The translations under genes were made by a program, and so were the position numbers. A stretch of DNA of 64,000 bases from Ophiura sarsii. Taxonomy: Eukaryota > Echinodermata > Ophiuroidea > Amphilepidida > Ophiuridae. The first letter of the stretch is position 1, and each line of letters begins with the position of its first letter. The notes beneath the pieces are model-generated. The model had not been told where the DNA came from. It saw only the letters and a program-made list of their open reading frames with translations, and searched no databases. The stretch covers positions 35,552,553 through 35,616,552 of the forward strand of contig CM069457.1 of the NCBI GenBank assembly GCA_035610835.1. The letters run 5' to 3'. Positions 45,915-56,500 of this stretch are shown here, piece after piece.

Positions 45915-46533
45915 GTAAGATCATTCAAAGTTAAACATATACTGTGGTATCTCAGTTTAAAAATAATCTTTGACAATTTGGATGTTCAATTTCAGGGAAA
46001 CCCCATCAAAGAAGTGCAAGCATGCACAAAGAATTTTAGACAAACACTCTCAAATGACTCAGTATGCTGGTTCCCTGCACCCTGGATCCCCAGGCCAATT
46101 TATCCATACATGTAGGTGCAGGTACAGGGTTCGCATTTGCTGGCCGTAACAGTAAATTCAACTCATAAATCGTCGCTCTGTTATGGCGTAAGGTTAATAA
46201 TGATCATCACACTGTAGCTGAGATACTGCACCGAACACTGAATGCATTGTTGTGCTGCCATACATTGTAGCTACGACGCGGGGGCAACACGCTATGACAT
46301 GCGTGTGAAGTCCAGCGCTGTGGTGAGCGCTAGTGAGCGCATGCATACACAGGGCCACCAAAAAGGCAAATCTGCCCCCCCCCCCCCCCCCCCCATTTTT
46401 AGGGGGAAATGAGCCAAATTAATTAATGATAATGTTTGAACAGGTTCAAATTCAATAAGGAACATTATTTTAGCCTTTATATACATTTTATTTTAAGATA
46501 TTTAAAACTATGGTTGTTTGTGTTCTTCACCAG

Positions 46534-46666
46534 GTCCTGAACATTATCTCTGCACGCAAAGACCCTACCCAAGCTGATGTAATCCAAACATTAGCCCAAT
46601 TCTTACGCCAGTATCCTGACATCACCATACCTGCCTGTAAAACAGCTAAAATAAGCTTTCAGACTG
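46534..46666 (+). pseudogene. Second coding exon of the PHD/coiled-coil gene
   Basis: Acceptor TGTTCTTCACCAG and donor ACTG|GTGAGT bound 133 bp. It reads VLNIISARKDPTQADVIQTL, then AQFLRQYPDITIPACKTAKI in phase with the preceding exon (LNQ|VLN). No known domain recognised. The splice sites and phase agreement are the best evidence that this was a real gene. Confidence 0.72.
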
Positions 46667-46883
46667 GTGAGTAAAAACATGGCAGCAATTTCACTGGGTA
46701 AATTCTTGAGGGTGAAAAACCAAAATGATGGCCAAAATGCGCAGTGTTTTGGCAGTAAAACAATGACACTTTTAACATTTTTCACTCTTGTTTTGTAGCC
46801 AGAAAACCTGCACGCCGGGTTATAAAAACATGTTTTCCGCACTACAGCTGTATGGTGTAGTAGAGTTTATGGTTATGGGTGAA

Positions 46884-46975
46884 ATCACCAAATGTCAGTG
46901 GTCTCCAGGGATTGAACCCTGGTCACCAGGGTGACAGACGAGCGAGGCAACCATGAGCGCTGGCCTGCCCAGCCT
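46884..46975 (-). ncRNA. tRNA-derived SINE-like sequence in an intron
   Basis: The minus strand has AGGGTTCAATCCCTGGAGACC (a B-box GGTTCAATCC) preceded by GGTTGCCTCGCTCGTCTGTC, a degenerate A-box region. This resembles a tRNA-derived repeat head. No intact tRNA fold. Confidence 0.4.
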
Positions 46976-47186
46976 AAATTTTCGCAGATGATACAGTATC
47001 GGGGCTTAATGCGCAATCCATGGGATAGATCTTGGGTGTGCACGCCAAGTGCTACTTGCCATGTAGTTTGATTTGTATGGTGCAGTTGTATCCGGTTATC
47101 CATTTTGTATGAAAATGTAGGACAAACAATAAATAATAGCACTGTATATAATTGTCTTCCTTTGTTTGTTAAATTTTATTTATCAG

Positions 47187-47334
47187 AGCTGAGTACCGCA
47201 GATGCTGTCGACCTCAAAGTTCTTCTACGACTCCCAATGACAAGAATGAGAGATCTCCGCCCTTCGAAGGTTTCTCAGCAGGTTCACCATGCGTGTGTTG
47301 CCATCAGATCGCCATCTTTACAGAGAAATGTCAG
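47187..47334 (+). pseudogene. Third coding exon of the PHD/coiled-coil gene
   Basis: Acceptor AAATTTTATTTATCAG and donor GTCAG|GTAAAT bound 148 bp, joined in phase (QT-E-LSTADAVDLKVLL). It reads LLRLPMTRMRDLRPSKVSQQ and VHHACVAIRSPSLQRNV. Not recognised. The next exon cannot be linked cleanly because an hAT-like MITE end sits at 47599, before the next coding stretch. Confidence 0.72.
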
Positions 47335-47598
47335 GTAAATTATTTTCATTTTAAAGAGTCAACTTCATTTAAGTAAAGAAAGCTCTATTTGTTTAAATCC
47401 TGGGAGGGGTGGTCACTTGACAGTTAACAGCTATGCATCTCACTTCTGGATTTTGGAGTAATTCTGTTATACCCTTCACAGAAGTATTCATAGTGCATGA
47501 TTTTAAGAACGACGCATACTACCAATGTAGGTGTGTAGGGTATAACAGAATTATGCCAAGAATTTAGCTACATGACATCATTTTAGATGGTTGCTTTT

Positions 47599-47690
47599 CA
47601 GTGGCTTAGCTAGATTTGTGCTCTTTCTTTTTTCTTCTTTTTTTAGGGGGTGGTGACAAATTGTGAATAGGGGGGGGGGGTGAAAAAAAA
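47599..47690. mobile_element. hAT-like MITE start
   Basis: CAGTGGCTTAGCTAGATTTG is an hAT-type terminus. It is followed by a pyrimidine tract and a G-rich run, and no inverted right end is found. It interrupts the gap between the third exon and the PHD coding segment. Confidence 0.5.
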
Positions 47691-48837
47691 CACCTGCCTG
47701 TTTTACGAGCATGACCAACCCATTTTTCCCCTGTGCTATGATTATTTGCGCAACCATGGTTCAAAGGAGACATTGGATGAAGAATTAGATGTTCTGAACA
47801 ATTTAAAGACAGCTTGTAAGGGTAACAGGAACGTTGGGGTAGAAAACCTTGTAGTATGCCTCTGTGCAAGTTAAATGTGTGTAAACCAAAAAGTGTGGAT
47901 CCCAAAGACGTTCCATGGATTGGCTGTTCCCAATGTAGCAAGTGGTACCATGGTTTTTGTGTAGGGTTGAGTAGAGATGAAGTAGAAAGTGAAGAAAATG
48001 ATGAGTTCATTTGCCAGGTATGTTCAGGTGACATTGCAGGGCCTGAGGATGTTATAAACATACAGAATGAGAGGGTAAGAAGGCAAGAGGAACTGGTGTC
48101 TGAGCATGATGCGGAATATAAGGACAAAAAGCAATGTCTTGATGGTGTATATGAACAAGTGGTGAGTAGTAGAGGTAGTTTGGAGAAGGAATTAAATAAC
48201 ATATTAGAAAATCAACTGTTAGTTAAGAGGCAGGCGTACCACAGCCAGTGTTTTATAGGAAATCACTGTATGAAAAGTTTGAAGAACACGGATGTATTGA
48301 TAGGTATATTACCCGAGACGGAGGAAGGAAAAGAGGTGAAAAGCAAAATGTATGGTTTGTTTGGTAGGTTAAGAGGTATGTTTAGATATTTCAAAGCCAA
48401 GTTTTTGTCAGATGATGAAGTGAAGGCTCTGAGTGTACGCTGTTGGGAACTTGGGATATTTGTTTCCCAAAAACTTTCTTCATGAGACCATTCCACCAAA
48501 GTTACATTTCTTAATATGCCATGTTCCTGACATTGCCTTGAAATTTAAGACAATTGGTTTGCTCTCAGAACATGGTATAGAGAGCATCCACAAATACATT
48601 AATGCTATAGAGAGAGTCTATTGTACAGTTAGGGATAAACGGGAGCATATGCGTCTTGTGGTAAGAAATCATCAGCAAAGAGTTTCAACTGCGACTACAT
48701 CCATTCAAGTTCCTGCCCATGCAAAGAAATCATGTTACATGGATAAATGCAAAGGTAGATATAAGCTTACTGATGACAAAAAATCAAGAGCGTGTCAAAA
48801 GTGTGGTCACATTGTGACAATTCAAGTTGGTACTTAA
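47690..48837 (+). pseudogene. PHD finger plus transposon-like C-terminal domain
   Basis: Three successive frames, separated by shifts near 47857 and 48465, make one coherent protein end. It begins FYEHDQPIFPLCYDYLRNHG and LDEELDVLNNLKTACKGN. A PHD-type zinc finger follows (CKLNVCKPKSVDPKD, WIGCSQCSKWYHGFCVGLS, ENDEFICQVC; the aromatic WYHGFC and spacing are typical), then a charged helical stretch (RRQEELVSEHDAEYKDKKQC) and SVRCWELG. The C-terminal segment LHETIPPKLHFLICHVPDIA, LLSEHGIESIHKYINAIERV is like the C-terminal block of uncharacterised, probably transposon-encoded metazoan proteins (SEHGxESIHxxxN). It closes with two CxxC pairs (MDKCKGRYKL, RACQKCGHIV) and a stop at 48837. This is probably a domesticated or decayed element gene; the frameshifts favour a pseudogene. 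Confidence 0.7.
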
Positions 48838-48863
48838 AAAGAAACCTTCAAATTAGACAGTCT

Positions 48864-49007
48864 CAGTTGCGTACCCAGGGTGGGGTCTGGGGGTCCGGTG
48901 CCCCCCTGGAATAACTTTGCGGTACACACAAGCTTCCGCCGGTACATTTGCGATTTTGACCATGTGATTTTTTTTTTGCCGGTGTATAGGACAACGTCAT
49001 CCTTACC

Positions 49008-49039
<32 letters not shown>

Positions 49040-49203
49040 TAACCCCCAGTCCCCCACTTACCCCCCCCCCCCCATCAAGATTTCCGTTGCTGACAGGGAT
49101 TTTGTTGGTGAAAATTGTGGGTACATCATGCGTTTTGTCGATTAAAATAAATCGTCCCCCCCCCCCCTCAAAAAAGAAAAGAAAAAAGCTGGGTACGCCT
49201 CTG
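48864..49203. mobile_element. 340-bp hAT MITE with 8-bp target duplication
   Basis: The termini are CAGTTGCGTACCCAG and CTGGGTACGCCTCTG. GACAGTCT is repeated at 48856-48863 and 49204-49211. The 8-bp target and CAG..CGTA ends fit hAT. The inside has C runs and CACACACACACAC. It lies just after the PHD gene stop codon. Confidence 0.93.
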
Positions 49204-49342
49204 GACAGTCTGTCCGAGAATGATTTATACCAGTAAAGTTCCATTTACTTGGATGTGAATACCATTTCTATTGTTCTTCTAATATTTATGATTAGCTTTC
49301 TAATCATTTTGGATTTAATAATCAGATGTCTCTGACAGAATA

Positions 49343-49535
49343 CTGTAAAAGCTGACATTTTCGCGGTGGTTTTATTTTTGCCCTTTTCGCGCAAAATATT
49401 TTTCTGCAAACATATAGTTTTTAACATTCATGCAGTGCATTCAGAAGGTCACCCGCGAAAACAAACAATTCACGAAATGTCTATGATATTAAAATGCGCA
49501 AAAATATTCTTACGCGAAAATATTGGCTTTTACAG
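49343..49535. mobile_element. 193-bp Tc1/mariner-like MITE
   Basis: CTGTAAAAGC-ACATTTTCGCG at the left is inverted as CGCGAAAATATTGGCTTTTA at the right, with TA at both flanks (49341-49342, 49536-49537). The TA target and short length fit a Tc1/mariner MITE. No coding sequence. Confidence 0.87.
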
Positions 49536-49537
49536 TA

Positions 49538-50689
49538 TTACAGATTATTTTGTAAGAAGGATTTGTTTGTGAACATAAGACGTAAAGGGATTTTTCAGCT
49601 TTACTGACTTTAATACAATAATCAGAATGCAAAGTTAATCATTTGAAATTCACTCACTGAAACATGAATACAGGTTTACATTGATTTTCTGTAATATCCT
49701 GAACAAATTGTAGGGGATATTGCCATCTGGCTGGAGGGTGTGTATTATATTAATTATGTACCATGAAAAAAACCCTGTTCTATGTGCCCGACTGACCTAT
49801 TTATTTTGAACGTTTGCAATTTTGTGAAAATTGATAAAAATTAACCAATTTATGTGACAGTGTAATTTTTTGATTATTTTGAGCTCGAGATTTGTCAAAT
49901 TTGTCAACAACCAACAAAACTTGACCGATCGATCAACCCTAGCTGAGAGGTCTGTTTTGTTTGCCTATAGAACAGGGGTTTCCCGTCGCCTTATATTATC
50001 ATGACCATTTCAATGATTTGTATAGTAACATTTTGCAATATATTTCTTCAAATCATGTGCTAAGAATGGCAGTTAAGAAGGTTCTAATTTACATCTTTGT
50101 GAATTATAGTATTGTTAATATAAAAAAGTATTCAAACATTTTATTGATATTGACATGACAATAAAATTCTGAGACAAATGAATTTTGGGTAGCAATTTCA
50201 TTTTGAGAAATCATGATAATTTTGTACTTTTGATACGGATCCAATTCAGGTGGGGGCCGGTGGGGTGCTTAAATTATTGTTGACAGGTGTGTGCAGCGGG
50301 AGGTTTGTAATACTGGCCCATTTCTTAGGGAGGTTTTATTTCCAAAACAATGGTCATTTTGGGTATGGGTAGGTTTTTTTTTCAAAATGTTCTGACATTT
50401 TTTGGTGAATTTTGGTTTGTCTCTCGCCCGAAAGTGCTTTGTTGTACTTGATTGTTTGTTTATACTTGAATATTTTACGAACATATAAAGTCTGTATATA
50501 TTCTTCTGTGTACATTTATATTTACCTTGTGTCAAAGCAGGTCTGGTTTTCCTGTTACACTAAAACAGGTTGAAGTGATTTAGTATTTTTGAATTATCAT
50601 TATTTTATACAATTGTACATTTCAAATGTATGATGAATGTACTTAAAATTATATTATTATTTATTGCATTTGATCAATTGGAATATTCC
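49538..50689. other. Unassigned non-coding DNA
   Basis: AT-rich; short open frames have no recognisable features. Confidence 0.45.
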
Positions 50690-52330
50690 AGATAAGGGAC
50701 GTAAACCCCAGATAAGGCGGGCCTTATCTGGGGTTAACGCTCCTTATCTGGGGTTAAGGCGCGTCATCTGGGATTAACGCTCCTTATCTGGGGTTAAGGG
50801 ACGTAACCCCAGATAAGGCGCCTTATCCAGGCTAGTTCACGCTCCTTATTTAGGGTTAAGGCGCGTTATCTGGGGTTAACGCTCCTTATCTGGTGTTAAG
50901 GGACGTAAAACCCAGATAAGGCGCCTTATTCCTTGTTAACGCTCCTTATAAGGTGCGTTAACCCCAGATAAGGGACGTAAACCCCAAATAACGCGCCTCG
51001 TCTATGAATAAAGGGCCTCATCCCTAGTTAACACTCCTTATCTGGGGATAAGGATCGTTAACCCCAGATAAGGCCCGCCTTATCTCGGGCCTTATCTAGG
51101 GTTTACGTCCCTTATCCGGGGTTAAGGCGGAAATGACACACTTATACTGCATGTATGTACCATAGGAGCGTTAACCCCAGATAAGGGACGTAACCTAGGA
51201 TAACGGGCCTTATCGGGGGGTTAAGTTGTTAACCCCAGATAAGGGACGTAAACCTAGGATAACGGGCCTCATCTGGGGTTTAAGTTGTTAACCCAAGATC
51301 AGGATCTGGGGTTTACGTCCCTTATCCGGGGTTAAGGCGGAAATGACACAATTATGCTACATGTGTGTACCATAGGAGCGTTATCACCAGATAAGGCCCG
51401 TTATCCTAGATTTACGTCCCTTATCTGGGGTTAACGCTCCTATGGTACACACATGCAGCACAAGTGTGTCATTTCCGCCTTAACCCCGGATAAGGGACGT
51501 AAACCCTAGATAAGGCGGGCCTTATCTGGGGTTAACGCTCCTTATCCTCAGATAAGGATCGTTAACCCAGATAAGGCCTGCCTTATCTAGGGTTTACGTC
51601 CGTTATTTGGGGTTAACAACTTAAACCCCAGATAGGGCCCATTATCCTAAGTTTACGTCCCTTATCTGGGGTTAACGCTCCTATGGTATACACATCCAGC
51701 ATACGTGTGTCATTTCCGCCATTATCCGGGGATAAGAGACGTAAACCCCAGCTAAGGCGGGCCTTATTTGGGGTTAACTTTGGGGTCATTTCCGCCTTAA
51801 CCCCGGATAAGGGACGTACACCCCAGACAAGGCGGGCCTAATCCTAGGTTTACTTCCGTTATCTGGGGTTAACAACTTAAACCCCAGATAAGGCCCGTTA
51901 TCCTAGGTTTACGTCCCTTATCTGGGGTTAACGCTCCTATGGTATAAGTGTGTCATTTCCGCCATTATCCGAGGATAAGGGACGTAAACCCCAGATAAGG
52001 CGGGCCTTATTTGGGTTAACGATTCTTATCCCCAGATAAGGAGCGTTAACTATGGATAAGGCGCCTTATCCATAGATAAGGCTCGTTATTCGGGGTTTAC
52101 GTCCCTTACCTGAGGTAAACGCGCCTTAACCCCAGATAAGGAGCGTTAACTAGGGATAAGACCCCTTATCCATCTATAAGGCGCGTTATTCGGGGTTTAC
52201 GTCCCTTATCTGGGGTTAACGCGGGATAAGACGCCTTATCTGGTGTTTACGTCCCTTAACCCCAGATAAGGAGCGTTTAACCCCCGATAAGGCCCGCCTT
52301 ATCTGGGGTTTAGGCGGAAATGACACACTT
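50690..52330. repeat. Array of AGATAAGG / GTTAAC motifs
   Basis: About 1.64 kb composed of short (20-27 bp) modules in both orientations, such as CCCAGATAAGGGACGTAAAC and CCTTATCTGGGGTTAACGCT, with AAGGCGCG(T/C) variants. A longer spacer module (GCGGAAATGACACACTTAT, then ACCATAGGAGCG) recurs at least five times in both orientations, giving a higher-order palindromic structure. Each module carries AGATAA, the GATA-factor consensus, and many carry GTTAAC. No coding frame. It ends about 1.2 kb from the GPCR stop codon. Confidence 0.95.
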
Positions 52331-53540
52331 ATGCTTCCATAAGCGCAAGTTGAATGTTACTATCAGCGATGATGAAGTGTTTAATTCAGTACAAATAGAA
52401 TATTGTATCTGGGACTAATATACCTAAAGGAATAAGAAGCGCCCATTCATACCATTTATATGCAGCGATCCAGGTCTGCCATGGTATTGTTATGGTCGAT
52501 GGCCAAGCGATACTCACCATTCTGATTAATTGCACAGCGAGAGTTTTTAAGTGTCACTGATTTGTAGCAACACGACCTCATTATTTGAGTTAGCGTGCTA
52601 ATATGTCTTTAAAGAAGAAGAATGCCTATTCAAACATACTAGTTATCTGTTTGATCATACAAATAATGTATTATTATATTCATAGTTCATGGTTTGTGTT
52701 TAGAATTTAAAGTGAATTGAAACACAAATTTGATATTTGTATTAATAAAATCTTAACATTTGTGTTTCAATTCATATTAAAGGCATCTTATGCGATCTTT
52801 TCCATGGGACGCCCTCTATCCTTGATTCTTTTTTGAAAGCAGATTTTCTTGCAGATATACATTTCTGATCATAAATCATAAATATAGTCCGAGTTACAGA
52901 GCGATGCGATTCCAAATTACTTCAAAATCAGAATCGGCTTTTCTTCACAAAGATTTCAAAAGTGTCTATTATAGTTTAGTGGTTATGAGTCGACTTAACG
53001 ATACACGCAAGTAAAAAATAAAATAGTCAACAGTGCTCTACATTAGTAAAGCTGTACGATTTTATTAGGCAATAAAACGGACCTTGATCACGGCATGTGG
53101 CGGCTGTGCGAATATATATTACCTACAAGTTATTATTACAGATATAATACAGGGTGCAAATCCCCGTCGAGGTTGGATTCAATATCAATATTTAGGTAAC
53201 ATAATACATATAAAAGTTATGTGACAAAACAAGCAAAAGTAGTGGAAAATCAACTTTAATATATTGTATTTACACAACCTAAATGGCAGCCAGGTTATAC
53301 GACAAGATAATAATGTTTAAAAGAAATGACTGACTATTTGATGATGCTCTAATTTCAATGGTTATTCATATTTGGGGGAAATTGATTAATTTTCGTATTT
53401 TATAACGTAAACCACTTCTTAAGTTACTAGGAAATAGCATGCATTTTATAATATCGCTTGGAAAACGATTCAATATACTTTCATCACTTTAAAACACCAA
53501 AATATGGATAAAGCGAAAACCCCTAAGCATTGTGATGTTG
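52331..53540. other. Intergenic DNA with a half foldback element
   Basis: 52781-52990 is one arm of family F (after TTAA at 52777-52780: AGGCATCTTATGCGATC, TTTTCTTGCAGATATACATT) without the second arm. A minus-strand AATAAA at 53061-53066 could serve as the polyadenylation signal of the GPCR. Otherwise nothing recognised. Confidence 0.5.
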
Positions 53541-56500
53541 TCACATTGTTGACGTCTGCTGGGGCATTTTGTTTTGTATTTTCTCATCTCTTTTCTTCTT
53601 TCGATAATTTGAAATTATTTCCGCAATAGTATACAAATATGGATTAATTGCGGAATTCAGTGGTATCACAAAGGTCACTGACCATACATACACTGATGGG
53701 GGCAGAGAAATTATCCTTGTTTGAACTAATATTCCGAGTATAACTAATGGACTCCAACACGCAAAGTCAGTGGCCACTATTGCGGCTACCTTGACAGTGA
53801 GTCGGATTTGTTTTTTCATATCAAGAGTGCGTCCAGATTGCTTTGACGATTTTATGACGGCTCGTATTATCTCTATATAACACAAAAGGATAATAAAAAA
53901 ACAAAAGCAATTGAGACCAAGGAAAACAGCTATTGAATAATACAAGCCATTAACCGAACCTAAGGGTAATGTAGTATAGATGTCATACATGTAAACAAAT
54001 TTATCATTGGGGGCAAACATTTCTGTTACATTTTTTTTCATTTAAAAATGTTGGAATCAAAGATAATGGCAGACCAACACACACGTTTGAATTATCATAA
54101 AACTTGAAATTATTTCCACTTAAGACTGATGGGACAATGCCCAATGCAAAGGAACAGCTCCATATCAGTATAGCAGTCACAATTGTTGACTGTTTACCTA
54201 ATTTGTTATCAGAGTATGGAAACCTGATATTGATAAACCGATCAATGCTAATTAATGTGACAAAGAAGACAGAGGCTTCGCTTGATGTTATTGATAAGAA
54301 TCCAGATATTCTACAGGTAATGCCAGATCTCCACGTTTCAGATTGCATTGGGAAATATTCCCCATAATATATTTCTGCACACGCAATTATCAACATGTAT
54401 ACACCCATCAGTGAATCAGACAATGCCAGATTGCTTAGTAATAAATCCTGGACTTTATATATTTTAGTATTGGTCTTTCTCCAAATCAAAACAAATATAT
54501 TCCCACAGAGTGCATTGACACCAACAATCCACATCATGGTGACCAAAGTCGTATCTGATAAAAGCCTATCACATGTGAGATATGGGGACCTATCATCTGC
54601 TGCGCTACATATGACATCATCAGGCACATAACATTCACATATCTCATGCTGACTTACAAACAACTTTGAATTTCTAGAAAGACAAGAAAATGTATCATAA
54701 TTTATATCTGTCAATGTATTGTTTATCACATTAAGGATGTTTAAATGATTCAAGTGTTTGATATTTGGACATTGTTTTAAATTATTTTGCGCTAACAAAA
54801 TTACAGAAATATTTGTTGTGTCTTTGAATATGTCAAAATCAAGTTTTGACAGTTCATTATTTTGCAGAAATAGACCTTGCAAATTATATAACTCTTTTAA
54901 CATATTTTCACTCACCAATTTTAATTGGTTATCATTCAATGAGAGATACTGTAGATTACCTAGGCCATTAAAAATGCCATCCGGTAATGTTTTCAACTTA
55001 TTGTCAAAGATTTCAAGGATTCTAAGATTAGTCAAATTATTGAACTGGAGAGTCGTCAGTGTGTGCAGTTGATTTTCGTATAAGAACAGGCTTCTTAAGT
55101 TATTTAATTCCCAAAACAATCCATCTGGTAGTATTGTCAAGTTATTATGATTCAGAAAAAGATAGGTTAGCTTATTCAATCCCCAAAACAACCCACCCGG
55201 TAGTGTTATCAAACTATTATCACGCAAAATGAGATATGTCAGCTTAGATAATCCCTGAAAGGTACTTTCATTCAAGGTGATCAGTTGGTTTTCTTGCAGG
55301 TACAATTTATTTAAATTATCTAATCCCCAAAACAACCCACCCGGTAGTGTTATCAAACTATTATCACGCAAAGAGAGATATGTCAGATTAGATAATCCCT
55401 GAAAAGTACTTTCATTCAAGGTGATCAGTTGGTTTCCATTCATGTACAATTTATCTAAATTGCCTAATCCCCAAAACAACCCACCCGGTAGTGTTATCAA
55501 ACTATTATAATTCAAAGGGAGATATGTCAGCTTAGACAATCCCTGAAAGGTACTTTCGTTCAAGGTGATCAGTTGGTTTCCATCCATGTACAATTTACCT
55601 AAATTGCCTAATCCCCAAAACAACCCACCCGGTAGTGTTATCAAACTATTATCACGCAAAGAGAGATATGTCAGCTTAGATAATCCCTGAAAGGTACTTT
55701 CATTTAAGGTGATCAGTTGGTTTTCAAGCAGGTACAATTCATTTAAATTATCTAATCCCCAAAACAACCCACCCGGTAGTATTATCAAACTATTATCACG
55801 CAAAGAGAGATATGTCAGCTTAGATAATCCCTGAAAAGTACTTTCATTCAAGGTGATCAGTTGGTTTTCAAGCAGGTACAATTCGTTTAAAGTATCTAAT
55901 CCCCAAAACAACCCACTCGGTAGTGTTATCAAACTATTATCACGCAAAGAGAGCACGGCCAGCTTAGATAATCTCTGAAAAGTACTTTCATTTAAGGTGA
56001 TCAGTTCGTTTCCATACATGAGCAATTTATCTAAATTGCCTAATCCCCAAAACAACCCACCCGGTAGTGTTATCAAACTATTATAATACAAAGAGAGATA
56101 TGTCAGATTAGATAATCCCTGAAAAGTACTTTCATTCAAGGTGATCAGTTGGTTTCCATTCATGTACAATTTATCTAAATTGCCTAATCCCCAAAACAAC
56201 CCACCCGGTAGTGTTATCAAACTATTTTCATGCAAAGAGAGCACGGCCAGCTTAGATAATCCCTGAAAGGTACTTTCATTCAAGGTGATCAGTTGATTTA
56301 TATAAAGGTACAATTTATCTAAATTGCCTAATCCCCAAAACAACCCACCCGGTAGTGTTATCAAACTATTATCACGCAAAGAGAGATATGTCAGCTTAGA
56401 TAATCCCTGAAAAGTACTTTCATTCAAGGTGATCAATTGGTTTCCATACATGTACAATTTATCTAAATTGCCTAATCCCCAAAACAACCCACCCGGTAGT

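Noticed and set aside
47606..48202. 198-codon minus-strand frame opposite the PHD coding segment
   Set aside because: The plus strand gives a clear PHD finger, and the minus frame is its shadow, ending in the G-rich MITE.
48834..49244. Frames across the 48.86-49.20 kb MITE
   Set aside because: Proline/glycine/histidine runs from C-rich and CA-repeat DNA inside an hAT MITE.
50690..52330. Telomere-like or rDNA spacer repeat
   Set aside because: The units are longer than telomeric motifs, appear in both orientations and lack any rRNA gene nearby.
54104..55072. Plus-strand frames opposite the receptor
   Set aside because: Shadow of the LRR/7TM coding strand.
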